Shown: piece by piece, positions 10,874-23,409 of the stretch
Position numbering within the stretch: the first letter of the stretch is position 1
How the letters are laid out: each line of letters begins with the position of its first letter
Assembly (NCBI GenBank): GCA_030685235.1
Contig: MU839087.1
Coordinates: forward strand, 548,194 to 612,193
DNA from: Copromyces sp. CBS 386.78
Taxonomy: Eukaryota; Ascomycota; Sordariomycetes; Sordariales; Sordariaceae
DNA length: 64,000 nt
Direction: 5' to 3'
Notes under the pieces: generated by a model
The model's database searches: none
Told to the model about the DNA's origin: nothing
What the model saw: the letters and a program-made list of their open reading frames with translations, nothing else
Translations under genes and position numbers: made by a program

Positions 10874-11881
10874 GCATACGTCGGCGTTCATTTGCAGATG
10901 ATGGCAGTTCCCGGCGATGATGGACCATGGAACTGTATTATGAGCTGTACTCTTATTGCATGTGCGTTATTGGCTGGAAAGACAGATCAAGCATTACGTT
11001 TTTTTTTTTTTTTTTCAAAGTGAGGGAGAGGTTTCAAGGACAAGGGCGTTATCATACAGCTTCGTATACCCAGGGGTAACAGGCATGGTCGGAGTTCAGA
11101 GGTTATTTGTTGCATTTTCACGGCTTCCGACCTCATCATACCGCTTCATATACGGTACCCAGGGCGAGAGGCAAGAATCAGGCGTCTTGGAGGCTATTTG
11201 GGGCATTTATTAATGCTTTGAACCTCATAATGACAACGTCCATAGTTGTTTAGTTCGTCTTGTAATATAATAGTTTGAGGTAACTTCGAGTGTCCTACTG
11301 GAACATGTGCAGTTGGTAACGAGTGTGACCAGTCCTTCGCCTATGATCCGACTTCCTGCTAGTTAGCCTAAGCATACTTAACAGGCTTGTACCATAAATG
11401 CATGTCTCGTTGTTAGTGCACACTTTCTCTTCAACCACCCCTTTTCTGGCGTACTCTGTCTGCCTTGTCCACCACACTGGCCGATAACGTCTAATCGAAT
11501 TCTTGATTGATAAAATTACGCTACTGATATTCTCTTGTCTTGTTTTGCTTCCTAACAGGTGTTTGCCAGACCATTACCCGGGATTTCAATCGTGAAGAAC
11601 TTCATAAACCCCAACTCCTGTCCAAATCCGTGGTAATTGCGTGAAACCCAACCGCCCATGTGCATCCAAGCCAGAACTCCTTTTTCAATGTATGCCATGC
11701 CTATGATTTAACCCTCCATCCCCATCTGACACAGACAGCTGATTTCTATGATGCATGCAACCCTTTCCCAACTAGACTCGTACCGTCTATCCCTTCCGGT
11801 CTCTTGATCCTTCTTGCCCCTCCTCGACTTTCGTATACGCACCCAACTCAACCATATTCCCCAAACCTAGGTAAGCTACGC
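10874..11881. other. intergenic region between convergent genes
   Basis: Convergent 3' regions of the unknown gene (+) and TFB2 (-). It contains a 17-nt T tract near 10998 and short open frames without family features. No RNA gene is seen. Confidence 0.55.
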
Positions 11882-13444
11882 TTACTCCCCCTTCTTCCGA
11901 CTCTTCAAATAATCCCTCAACTGCTCATGCTTACTGGCAAAGAAGAGCTGCCTCTTATCATTCTTCCACACCAGCACGCCAATCTCCTCCGCATACCTCG
12001 ACAGTGCCGCATACTCCTCCGTACTCTCAAAGTCCTTAAACAGGAATCCCGCAGTCGTCTGCATCCTTTCGTTCTCCAGCTGCCAAAGTCGGATCTGGTC
12101 CACTACCGTTGGGGGAAGCACCGGTTTGCCCGTCACAGTGGTTTCCCTAACCATCTGCTGGTGAGCATGTGCGTGCAGGTAGGAAATGATCTGGTCTGCT
12201 GTGATGCCAAAGCCGATAGCTTGGCGGATGGAGTCACGCGTAAGACGGCCGGAGACCATGTTAGGGAAACGCATGTTAAGTTGGCAGAAGAGAGCCAGGA
12301 CGGCGATTTGGAGGGGAGAGGTGGTATAGGCGTAGATGCGGTAGTTGGTTTCGATGATGATGCCCTTGGAGGTGCCGGTTTTGTCGGCGGGGGTGGCGCC
12401 GGAGGCGCTGGTCGTCGTCCCTGGTTCGCCGGAGGCATTAGCTGTCGCGGCGGTGAAGGCCGAGGAGACGGTACGCAGGGCCGAGGCGGTGCTAGTTAGT
12501 GTTGTGGCGAGGCGTGTAGGAAAGAATTGCCGCGTGTCGCGCGGGAAGTAGATCAATCCGAAGTCGACGAGCGAGGGAAGCATATTCCGCCGCGTCTCGG
12601 TCAGGGCTGAGGTGTCGTATGCGGTGCCGAGCTCGAGAGACGAAAGCATGAAGAGGAAGGAGAGCATGTCGATGCTGTCCATGCCCGAGTCGGCCGCGTG
12701 GTCGGCGGCTTCGAGCCAGAGGAGGAGCAAAGTCCATACTTGGGCGTTGGACTCTTGCAGGAGGAAGGTGAAGCCGGCTTGTGTAATGCCGATTCCTGTG
12801 CGGGTGTCGGGACGGCGTTCGACGAGGCGGCCGGCTAGGAGCAGTTCCTTCACACTCGCCTTGGGACCGCTCACCCCTTCCGAACTGCTCTGGACGCCGA
12901 GACTATTGACGACGTAGTGCAGGATGTCGTCCCACTTCTTTCGGGCGTACTTGTCGAGGTAGCCGATGTCGATGGTGGGATCGACGGGGAGAGAACTGGG
13001 AACACCGAAGCTGCCATCTTCGCCGCCGCCTTCGAAGGCCAGTTGTAGGCCCTTCTTGAAGCTTGCTGTGATTTGGATTTCTTGGGTCCGGTCCTTACCC
13101 GGAGATGAGACCTGGAGGATGTGGAGGGATCGGAGAGCGGCAATGGTGCGATCGCGGTGTATCTTACCACCGGCCTCTGGAGGAAACCATATGTCGAGGG
13201 TTGGTAAAGGGAGCGGGTCGGGCATGTAGAGTAAGCCTCGGACAATAACCTTGGCTATCGAGGGAACAAAGGGATGTTAGCTAAGAGATTCGGGATCCAA
13301 GACGAGGAACAATTGCATACCATGATACGACAGCATTCGGCGGAATATGGCCAGAGCTGTGGCAGGAGACTGGTATAGCCTCCTAAAAGCTGTGCCAGGA
13401 AGCTTCTCCAGGTACTCCAGGAGCTGTTGTCCGCCGAGTGACAT
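11882..13444 (-). CDS. tfb2: TFIIH core subunit TFB2 (p52)
   Basis: Subunit of the TFIIH core complex; it anchors and stimulates the XPB/Ssl2 translocase in transcription initiation and nucleotide excision repair. Model: complement of join(11882..13254, 13321..13444), 498 residues. The 66-nt intron has donor GTATGC, a GCTAAC branch and acceptor GATAG. Exon 1 gives the conserved start MSLGGQQLLEYLEKLPGTAF followed by RRLYQSPATALAIFRRML, and the intron joins it to AKVIVRGLLYMPDPLPLPTL. Mid-protein helices include SMLSFLFMLSSLELGTAY-like text and a stretch ending in RDTRQFFPTRLATTL. The C-terminal 70 residues (FLFKDFESTEEYAALSRYAE, then VLVWKNDKRQLFFASKHEQLRDYL) form the Tfb5/p8-binding fold. 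The gene ends KSRKKGE. Length is close to yeast Tfb2 (513). Confidence 0.93.
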
Positions 13445-13909
13445 GGTGGGCAAACGTGGCGGGCACAGCGGGCCGCTTGTATAATTTCGTTCTCGCTATC
13501 TGACCGGCAAGGTGAAAAGATCGAGTCGGATATGCGGTACGTATAGTGCTTCGAATGTGGTCGAGTCCGGCTAGCTCGTCGAGGGGATCACGATGTAATG
13601 CTGCTGGTCGACTTATGTTGTTGAGATGTCGGCATTGGAGTTGATCTTCAGACCGGAGGTGTAGTGTAAGTAAGCTGTACCAATGATACGTTTATTGGAT
13701 GCGTGGTAAGTCGGGCAATAATGGTGCAGCTGGTTCCATGCGTATGCGGAAAAGTTGAAGTTTGTTGCAAAGGCCTTAAGGCTGCAATGCCGATTCACGG
13801 TTGATCATCACTGCGCGGTACGCGTCCAAGATTGCCTGCCCCATGGCAGCACCCTTGCAGGTGGTCGCTACCTCTAGGAGTGGGGACATAGAACCCTCGT
13901 GGCAGGCAC
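13445..13909. other. upstream region of TFB2 next to the transposon block
   Basis: 465 bp of normal composition between the TFB2 start and the left inverted repeat at 13910. A short frame on the minus strand (13613..13798) has no family features. Promoter elements are not identifiable by eye. Confidence 0.5.
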
Positions 13910-14021
13910 TACTCGTCGGTTAGGTGGATTCGCTTCGCCAGCCAACCGCCTCTCATAGTCCCTCTGAGAGTCGGGTCTTTTACCTGTAACGCGCAACCTC
14001 TGTAACGGTCAGATATCTACA
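13910..14021 (+). repeat. left inverted end of the outer element
   Basis: Inverted partner of 23410..23526. It is less mutated toward RIP-type TpA than the right copy (TGTAACGCGCAACCTCTG here against the reverse complement of CAAAGGTTACGCGTTATA there). Confidence 0.75.
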
Positions 14022-14287
14022 CACAACCGTAACTCCATTACCAGATTAGCTGTAAATATAGTAAAATATACAAAATAAAACTCTCAATTACCCGCATTCA
14101 GCAATATATTTACTTTTATTAAAAATATATCGTAATATGCGTTATAGTATTTTGAAGTGCAAGTAGTCCGTATACTACACTTCACATTACGATATCCAGC
14201 TCTTCCTCTTCCTCCCCCCTTCCCTATCATTATTATCATTATTAAAAAAATCGTCTAGTACTATAACAATTACCCTTATACAGCTTA

Positions 14288-14521
14288 TGTCACAGGCATT
14301 GCCTGCTCCTTGTAGATAGATAAGGGTGCTGTGCTGCATTAGTGTAGCCAGCTGAGTGCAGCTGTCTGAGTGCAGTACAGCCATAGTGCTGCCCTATAGA
14401 CCTATGACTATAGGGCTCCACACCATACCCTATATAGTTCTCGTATACGTACAAGTTCCTCTTCTAATTCCTCGTACAATAATTAACATCTTACCTTAGT
14501 ACTTACTCGCACCTTATAATA
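14288..14521 (+). repeat. 5' LTR
   Basis: Begins TGTCACAGGC and ends CTTATAATA. Its outer (left) half retains CpA/TpG, whereas its inner (right) half is TpA-rich. Differences from the 3' LTR are almost all transitions. Confidence 0.93.
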
Positions 14522-14869
14522 CTTTATTATACTTAACCTCGCGTTAACGTATAATAAGTAATCTTAGTAAAAATTAAGCCTAATAAAAAATTAATAATAG
14601 TTTAATTCTTATAAACTTTACTTCGAAGCGAAATCGTATAATCGCTAATATAGAATTAAAAACCCCAACGACTAGAATATCGAACCCAAAAACAATAAGC
14701 AAACACTAAAACTTCTAAAATAACGAGGGCGCAAATATCGTACCGTACAATATAATAAAAATATCTCTCTTTTAATAAACGTTATCTTAATTATTTAAAA
14801 AAGTATAATTAAAATAGCTAGTAATCTAACGGGTAATAACGTACGCCGAATTAATTTCGCTACAATCTT

Positions 14870-17050
14870 CCCCTCCCTTTTAAAAGGATATAATATACTA
14901 TTAAAAATCTATAGTAGTAATCCTAGCGGCCTTATAATCTCCCTAAATTTTATTAATAAAACTTATAACTATAAGGAAGTTATAAAACTATTCTATTACT
15001 TTAATAAAAAAATTAATTACTTTAATAAATAAATTAAGGAGGAGTAGGCCCGTTATATTATTTTCGAAAATAATACTAAATATTTTATCGAAAAAATATA
15101 AGAGAAGGAAGGGCAGTTTAAAGCCCAGATTAATTAATTTAACGATATTAAAAAGCAATTTATATAATAAATCTAATCTTTATAATAATAATACAATTAA
15201 ATTATTAATAAAAATACGTCCCTATACTAAAAAGTCGTAGCCTTTAACCAAAATAAGATTAACCTTTAAGAAGAATTAAATAATATTATTAAAAATAAAG
15301 AGGACAATTATTAAAAACTTTTAAATTTCAATTAAATAATTAATAATAATGCCGAATTATACTATACAGAATTAAAGAAAGCGCTAAAAAACTTTACGGC
15401 CATACGTATCGTAAGCAAGATCGCTAGCAAAGAATTAATTAAAGCCTAAGAAGAAATTAAAAACTTTTAAATCCATTTTCATCTTACTAAGGAAAATAAA
15501 ATTATTATTAAGAATCGTAGTAACGGCCTTAGAAGATCGGGTACGGGAATTAACTTTAATACTAATAATATAAACGGTAATCCTAACAATAACGGCCCTA
15601 AAAAATCGGACAAAAATACCAGCTCCAATAATACAAGCAGCAGTCCTAACAATAACAACCTTAGAAAATCGGATAAAGGAAGTAACTTCGGCTATAGAAA
15701 AACGGGCAGCAATCCTAGAAGCAAAAAATTTAATTATCCTAAATTCGGTTATCCCAACAATCCTAGCAGTCCCAACAGCCCTAGTAGCCCTGGTAGTCCC
15801 AGCAATCCCAGCGGCCCTAGCGGTCCCAGCGGTCCTAACAGTCCCGGCGGTCCTAATAATCCCTACCCCCCCGCTACAACTCTAGCCCCTATATTATACT
15901 ACTATTATAAAGCACTCTATAAGGACTTAAAACGGTTTAAAAATAAAAAAATAAATACAATTAAGCAATACAATATTTACAACGCCTAGAATTTAAAGAT
16001 CCGTAATTATTAAATTATTAATAATTATAAATTTCCTAACGAAATAATAAAACTACTTTATACTATATTTTACTTAAGAAGCGAAATAAAAATTAATATT
16101 ATAAAATACTAAAAGACAATTCTTAATAACCCCTAATACTCTATCCTTTAAAAATAATAAACAAGCGAAGAATTCCTAATATACCTAAATAATCGTTATA
16201 TATAAGGCAATATTATATAAGTCGTAGAAAATTTACTATTATAATTCAAATAAATTAATAAATAATCTAATTACAAGGATTTTAAAATCTAATTTATTAC
16301 TTTAATTAACCATTATAATTATAATACAATTACTAAAGTCCGTCTCCTTTACTAAAAGGTCTCCAAATCTTTAATAAACTCAATTTTATATTATTATATC
16401 TAACCTACTCGTAACAACTTTAAAGGATAATACAAACTATTTAAAAGCATTTTTAAAACCTACGTTAGAACTTCCTTACGTAATAATACTATTTAAGGAA
16501 TTTAAAATAGTAATAAAAGTAATAGTAATTCTAATATTAATAATAATAATAAAAATTCCGATGCTATAAATTTAGACTACATTAAATTTATAGAGATTTA
16601 TAAAGACGTTCTATAAGAATATTATAATAAGAGTATTTATATAAACTATAATAAGGGCAAATATTTAGCCTACAAATATAAAGGCTAGATTAATTATAAT
16701 AATAAAAGTAAGTAGGCTAATTATATTAATCTAAGTATTACTATATATAAATACACTAATACAAGTACAGGTACCCTAATTACTAACTATACTATAATAA
16801 ATATAATTAACCTAGCGGTTCTAATTGCCCTAATAGCCCTAGTAACCCTAGCCCCGGCCGCTCTAACCTAATAAAGAAATAGAAAACTCTAAAACTAAAT
16901 TACATTTAAAAGTATTTAATAAAAATATAAAGGAAGATAGAAATAAAGGTAAATAAATTAAACGTTTATATAATCGGCTATTAAAAAATAAAGTCGTTTA
17001 AATTAAATAGTTTAGAACTCTATAAGTAGAATATAATCCTACTATTTACG
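14870..17050 (+). pseudogene. decayed gag-like region of the chromovirus
   Basis: Plus-strand translation is riddled with stops but has Asn/Ser/Gly/Pro-rich low-complexity segments. At 15738..15885 a run of 9-nt units encodes Gly-Pro-Ser and Asn-Pro-Ser repeats and stays GC-rich amid AT-rich surroundings. A similar patch lies at about 16811-16870. Position before the protease suggests gag; no zinc knuckle could be confirmed. Confidence 0.5.
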
Positions 17051-20000
17051 TATCTTTAATATCCCTAATATAATAAAGAAGTAGAATATATATTATTGGT
17101 CGACTCTAGATATTTAAGTAAAGCTTTTATCGATCGATCTTTCGTAAAAAGAGCTTACTTGGAATTTAAACTTTTAGAAAAGCTTAGGCCATTATATTTA
17201 GCTAATAGCGACTTTAAGGAATAAGTAGACTAGTATATCGAAACGACAATACGGATCGGTAATTATAGAAAAATATTAGATTTTTCGTAGCCAACCTAGT
17301 AGTAAATTACCCGGTAATTTTAAACTAGTTATAATTATAGTTCTATAATCTAAATATTAATTAAATAATTAATAAAACTATTTAGAATATAGCTTATATA
17401 AGTATTTATATACCCTAATTATTAAAAGTAGCGGTAGTCCTAAATACCGCTCTTAAAGAAGAGGATAATAGAGACGTCCCTAAGGCCGAAAATAGGTCCG
17501 TCTTTAAAGAGATCGAAAGCAGATCCGTCTTTGAAGAGATCGGAAGCGGATTTAATAGCAATTCCAACTATAATAAAAATAAATATTTCCCAATTTAGGT
17601 AACTAATATAACGGAAGTACCTAGGGGTAATTAAATTATAATAGTAGAACCCCCGGTTTTTCCAATATATATAAGGAAGTTCGAAGAACTTTTCAACCTT
17701 ATTAGAAAATTAATATTAGAAAAAATTAAAGCGAAAGTACGAATTATTAATAAACGAAGGATTTAGACGATATAATAGCTAGAATGAATAAAACGTATAT
17801 TCTTTTAATAATTTAAATTAACAGTTAATATAATAGCCCTAAATCTTTTAAATATTAAATTAATTAACGTACAAACCTTTATATTTAATATACGGATAAA
17901 GGGTGTTAAAGTTAATTCTATTATATAAATAGAGTTTTAAGAGGTATAGAAAAATGGGAAAGTAACTATTTTAATACTATTTCTATTAGAGAATATATAA
18001 AAAGATATTATATAAAGAAAAGGTAAATTATATAAACCCTATTTTAAAAACCTAAAAGTATATAAATTTATTAATTTTTATAAAATAGAAGCTGTAAATA
18101 AAAATAAAGGAGAATAGGCCTTCTAATTTAGTAAATCCGTAAGGGAGTATATTAACCGTATATATACGTTAAAAATAATAAATAATAAACTTTAGAAACC
18201 GGTTAAAAAGCAGGAGCGGAAACTGACCCCTTTAACCGAGATTAATAAAATCTATAATATTATAAAGAAAGATATTTAAAAGTTTATAAATAAAGCTATT
18301 CGGTTAAAGTACACCCTAGAAGAAATAAAAGTACATTTCCTAAATAAATATAAAAATTTCTCTTACGTTACTAATTTATAGGATACCGATATAATATTTA
18401 AATACCGTTTTTATAATTATAAAATCGAATTAAAATTAGGGGTAGATTTTCTACCGTACTCTAAAATATAATTAATATCCTTATAAAAGTTTAAAATTAT
18501 TAAATAATAATTAAATAATAATTTAGCTAAGGGATTTATTAAACTATCGATTTCTAACGTAGTATTACCGGTATTACTAGCCCGCAAATTAAGTAGCGGC
18601 ATATAAATCTATATTGACTATAAGGGTATTAATGAAATTTCGTTAAAGAATAAATACCCGTTGCCCTTAATTAAAGAAATATTAAATACTATCTATAGAG
18701 CGAAGTAGTTTATAAAGGTAGATATTATCGCTATTTTTAATAAATTGCATATAATTAAAGGATATAAATAATTAACCGTTTTTATTACAAGGTTTAATCT
18801 TTATAAATCCCTAGTATATCCGTTTAGTTTATTAGGAATACTAGCTTCGTTTTAGAATTTTATTAATAATATTTTATATAATATTTTAAATATTTATACG
18901 ACGGCTTACCTAAACGACGTTTTAATCTTTTCAAAGACGTACGAAGAATACGTCAAATATATTAAGGAAGTATTATAACGCTTAATTAACGTAGGCTTAT
19001 AAATTAATATTAATAAATATAAATTCTATACTTAGCGAACTAAATATTTAGACCTGATTATTACCCTTAGAAGGATTAAAATAGACTTAGAGAAAGTAAA
19101 AGTTATTATTAAATAGGAGGTACTAATAATAAAACGCTAGCTATAGTGTTTCTTAAGCTTTATTAACTTCTATAGGAAGTTTATAGCCAACTTTTCATAT
19201 ATAAGTAGACCGCTATACGAATTAATAAAGAAAACAATAGATTAAAAATAGGATAAAGAGTATAATAACGCCTTTAAAACCTTAAAAATAGTATTTACAA
19301 CTGTACCAATTTTAAAAATCTATAATTAAGAGAAACCGACCGTTATTAAAGTCGACGCTTTTAATTAATTAACGGGCGGTATACTATTATAATTATACGA
19401 CGGTAAATTATACTTAATCGCCTACTTTTCGGCTAAGTATTTTATAGTAGAATATAATTATAATATTTATAATAAAGAATTATTAATTATTATTAAGGTA
19501 CTAAAGGAATAGAAACCCGAATTAGAAGGCGTAGCCTAACTTTTCGAGATTATTATAGACTATAAGAATTTAAAGATATTTAATATTACGAAGAAATTTA
19601 CTCCTAAGTATATATGCTGGTTAGAATTCCTATTAAAATTTAATTTTACGATTAAATACCGGCCGGGATTAATTAACGTACGACTTAATACTTTTAGCCG
19701 TAAGTTTAAATATGTTCTTAGGGATACAGAGGACGATAGGTTAAAGGTAAGAAAAGAATTGTTTATTAATTTATTATATTTCGATAAGGATTTATTCGAA
19801 TTAATAGATATAAATAGTAAAGGTTTTATAATAAACGTAATATCGGATACGGGAGTACTTTTAACGATCTATATTTTAGAAGACAACTTTTAAGAGGATA
19901 AGGATAGGTTAGGTATTTATACGGATAACCTAATAGACCGGGCTTATGCCAATTCCCTTATAATAGCGGATATTAAGAAGGTTATTAAATTAAAAGATTA

Positions 20001-21450
20001 TTAGCTAAAGTATTTGAAGAAGACGTTAAAGATCCCCTTCGCCGAATATTATATAGTTAACGATAGGGTAATATTTAGGGATAGGTTAGTAATATTCCTT
20101 AATAATAAGGCGGTTTAGTTAGAACTAATTTATCGTACTTATACTTCGGTATAAGGCGGCTATTTTAGGAAGGATAAAACGGTAGTACTAATATACCACT
20201 ACTTTTAGTTAGGGATAATAATTATAATAAATACCTACTATAAAGGCTATATACTGTATAATAAGATTAAAACTATTAAAATATCGCTAATAAATTTCTT
20301 TAAACCCTTACCTATTCTTAATACCTTATAGCGCAATATTTCTATTGATTATATAACCCTATTCCCTAAATTATAATAGGCAGGTAGAAGGGCGGAGTAT
20401 AAATACGTATTAATTATAATAAATAAATTAATTAAAATAAAATATTTTATCCTAATAAAAGGATTAATAACGGAAGAATTGGTAGAGAAGTTCATTAACC
20501 GGATCTATACCCTTTATAACCTTCTAAATACCGTCGTTTCAAATAAAAATATCTAATTTGTTTTAGCCTTTTAGAGATAACTATCCTTATAATTAGGTAT
20601 TAAATTGAAATATTCTATATTTTATTATAAGGAAATTAACGGATAAACGGAAAGGATTAATATAAAGCTAGAATAATATTTACGAACCTTTATTAATTAG
20701 GTATAGGACGATTAAGTAGACTAATTATTTTTAATTAAATTCTAAGGTAATAACTTTAAATTAATATTAATAAGAGTAACCCCGTTCTTCGCTAATTACG
20801 GTTTTTACCCTCGTATAGGGATAGAATTATTTATACCGTTCCTTCTAAATATAATAAAAATATAAAAGAAATAAATCTTTAGTATTAATTAATTAGTATT
20901 ATAATTTAAAGAAATCTAGGACTTCGTTAAAACTTCTTCTTTATAAATATAAACGAAGTACGAAACAATAATAAAGAAAAATTATATTAATACGCTTAAA
21001 TATAAGGTTAGGGATGAGGTTATATTTAATATAGCCAATTACGTAATTAGTAGACCGTACGACAAATTGGCGCCGCGTTTTAAAGGACTTTTTTGTATTA
21101 TAAAAATTAGTTTATATATAATAAAATTAGCCTTACCTAATAATATAAAGGTTATTTATATTATTAATGTATTTAGGATTAAATTATACGTTAAGGGTTT
21201 GCCGGGCTAAAAAGACTTTATAATTAACGTTAAGGCCAACGAAGGTATGGTTATTACTAAAACCGATGACTTCAAAGAGGATAGACATTAGGAATTTAAA
21301 GAATTCTTAGACTATTAAAAAGTTAAGGGATGATAATACTATTTAGTAAAATAATCTTACTACCCCCTAGATTAGCAATTAGCAGCTAATTTTAACGGCT
21401 ACTATAAAGTAATTTAGGAACTTTATAAAAAACGACCAAAATTCGGGCTA
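17050..21450 (+). pseudogene. RIP-inactivated pol of the chromovirus (PR-RT-RH-IN-chromodomain)
   Basis: Protease-like text occurs near 17090 (LVDSRYLSKAFIDRSFVK). Reverse transcriptase runs from about 18540 to 19010, with IDYKGINEISLKNKYPLPLI at 18612 and the YxDD box read as YLND near 18908, an Asp-to-Asn change of the RIP type. RNase H lies at about 19330-19690 (KELLIIIKVLKE, then a DYKNLKIF motif and YRPG). Integrase spans about 19990-20900 (VVSNKNI*F for the DRG.QF box, then EINGQTERIN). A chromodomain-like segment at about 21285-21440 reads EFKEFLDY..KVKG..YYLVK*S.YPLD. The frame is interrupted by many stops, so no protein can be made. Confidence 0.88.
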
Positions 21451-22267
21451 CTATATATTAATTTTAGGAGGGGATTTAAGGCTTAGTTAAAGGTAGAAAC
21501 TTCGTTTAATACTAACGACGAGGGAATTAGAATTAAAATACTACCTTCTCTAATCCCTATTACAGCCGCCCCGGAAGTAAATAGCCGGCAGGTCCGGCGG
21601 AATATAAAGTTAAATAATAAATAAAGCGATATTAACGACGGATATAAAAAATAAGGAGTTTAATAACGGTTTATTCTACGTATCCTAGCCGAATTACCTT
21701 ATAAATACCCTACCGTAGTAGTAAGGGTACTATTAATAGTAATTAGGAGATAATACGTTTTATAGCGTACCTACGTTTCTTACCCTTAATAACTCTACCC
21801 CCCCTAGCTAATAATTAAAGCCTATACGGTTAAAATTTTATACTACGGTTAGTAGGGAAGGGGGAGATAATTATAAAATAGAGAAAAAACAATTATAATA
21901 ATTACAATAAAATTCGAATAAAAGGCCTCTATAATCTACGATATTAATAGGGATATAAGCGTTCCTACATACTATTATACTACGGGCGTCCTTATAGTAC
22001 CCCCCGTCAGGGGTTAATAATAGGAAAGTATAAATAGGAAATTTATAAGACGATTGGGAACGTTTTTAAGCCTATTTAGGATTGTTTAGGGTAATAATCG
22101 AATAGTCTTTACGAAAGGGGTATATTTAATAATATTTTAGCTAATATTCGACCCTTTAATAAGAAGTTTGGCGCTAGGCGCTTACCCGCCTTAGTAGGCC
22201 CCACTTTATAGATATTAATAATTTCTAAACGGTTTTAAAGCCGGGAGTTAATTTAGACGGGGAGTAG

Positions 22268-22501
22268 TATTATAAGCATTGCCTACTCCTTATAAATAGA
22301 TAGGGGTACTATACTATATTAGTATAGCTAGCTAAGTATAATTATTTAAGTATAGCATAACTATAGTATTGCCTTGTAGACTTATAACTACAAAGCTCTA
22401 TACTATGCCCTATATAGTTCTCGTATACGTACAAGTTCCTCTTCTAGTTCCTCGCACAACAATCAACATCTTACCTTAGTGCTTGCTCGCGCCCTATAAT
22501 A
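22268..22501 (+). repeat. 3' LTR
   Basis: Aligned base for base with 14288..14521. Here the inner (left) half is heavily mutated (TATTATAAGC at the start) and the outer (right) half is well preserved (CTCGCACAACAATCAACATC), the mirror image of the 5' LTR. Confidence 0.93.
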
Positions 22502-22559
22502 GCTTACTAGTACCTCCAACTTCTTACCCGCCACCGTAATAATTACTATAGCCTCCCTA

Positions 22560-23313
22560 TTAAAGTTTATAGCCTTCTCCTTCCCCTTTTTAGACCTTTT
22601 TTTGGGAAGGTATAGTATTGAAGTAAATAATAGCCCGGCTAATACTATACCGACTCTTAATATTGCCTAGGAAAGTATTTAAACTAAATTCTATTAATTA
22701 GGTAGCTTTCTATACCCTTATCTCTAGTAATTATACTAATTTACCTATAAATTCGCGGCGGGTATTATCTATAATAGCCTCGTCCTATCCCTCTTTAATT
22801 TTAAATACAATATTGTACTCTAAGTAGTCTAAGGTAATACCAACGAAGCCGTTATCGTCAAGGATATCCTTATTAACAGGTTCAAGCTCAGCCTTTTTCT
22901 TAACCTTAACCTTACGTAGTAGCCACTACTTAAGGCTAAAGTTCTTATCGAGGGCAACCTTCTTAATAAAGGCTATATTAGCTCGCTAAATCTCCTTCGG
23001 TCCCTCCTCTATATTAATTAACCGTCTAGCCTTATTCTCGTCTACAATTAGTACTAGCGGTCGATAGGCATCTATACTAGTTAATAATAGCTTCCTATCC
23101 CTAACGAATATTAAAAATTTCTTAACAATAGCCTCACTAACGTTAAACCGCTCCTCAACACTCTTATACGTAATCTTTCCCTTATTTCTAACCTTCGTAT
23201 TAGCCTTTAAACGTATAGTAGTAGCCTGGGTAACCGTAGCAGTCTAGCTTACAAAAAAGTGGCGGGTGGCCTTCTCCGCCCGTAATACGACATCATTATC
23301 GAAGACAGGCATA
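22560..23313 (-). pseudogene. decayed minus-strand reading frame in the outer element
   Basis: Translation from MPVFDNDVVLRAEKATRHFF at 23313 runs through TATVTQATTIRLKANTKVRN and KSVEERFNVSEAIVKKFLIF to about 22560 with a handful of stops. The spacing of stops is far wider than in random AT-rich DNA. The middle resembles a helix-turn-helix DNA-binding N-terminus (VEERFNVSEAIVKKFL), as in transposases. The frame ends at the insertion point of the chromovirus, so its 3' part should have lain at 14287 and leftward, but only about 260 bp remain there. Family not recognised. Confidence 0.5.
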
Positions 23314-23409
23314 ATAAAAATATATACAAAAAATAGAGCTCAACGAGACGAATAGATTGATGCTATTCACAGTGTAGTGCAGTAAAACCTGGTGATATTG
23401 TTATTATAT

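Larger units (their letters stand above)
14288..22501 (+). mobile_element. Ty3/gypsy chromovirus-type LTR retrotransposon, RIP-inactivated
   Basis: 8,214 bp with two 234-bp LTRs (14288..14521 and 22268..22501) and a perfect 5-bp target duplication GCTTA at 14283..14287 and 22502..22506. A purine-rich tract (GACGGGGAGTAG) lies directly before the right LTR. Pol runs on the plus strand in the order protease, reverse transcriptase, RNase H, integrase, chromodomain, which is the Ty3/gypsy order. Stops occur every few dozen codons, mostly TAG/TAA where the family has Trp or Gln, exactly what C-to-T on either strand produces. The element is inserted inside an older element with inverted ends. Confidence 0.95.

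Noticed and set aside
11660..12499. 279-codon plus-strand frame at the TFB2 3' end
   Set aside because: Antisense shadow of TFB2 coding exon; composition changes abruptly at the TFB2 stop.
15738..15885. possible CRISPR-like or minisatellite array
   Set aside because: Units are 9 nt in triplet phase and encode Gly-Pro-Ser text in the gag-like region; there are no spacers, and the organism is a fungus.
18417..18602. short minus-strand open frame inside the gypsy relic
   Set aside because: Lies opposite the decayed protease-RT region; chance opening in AT-rich DNA.
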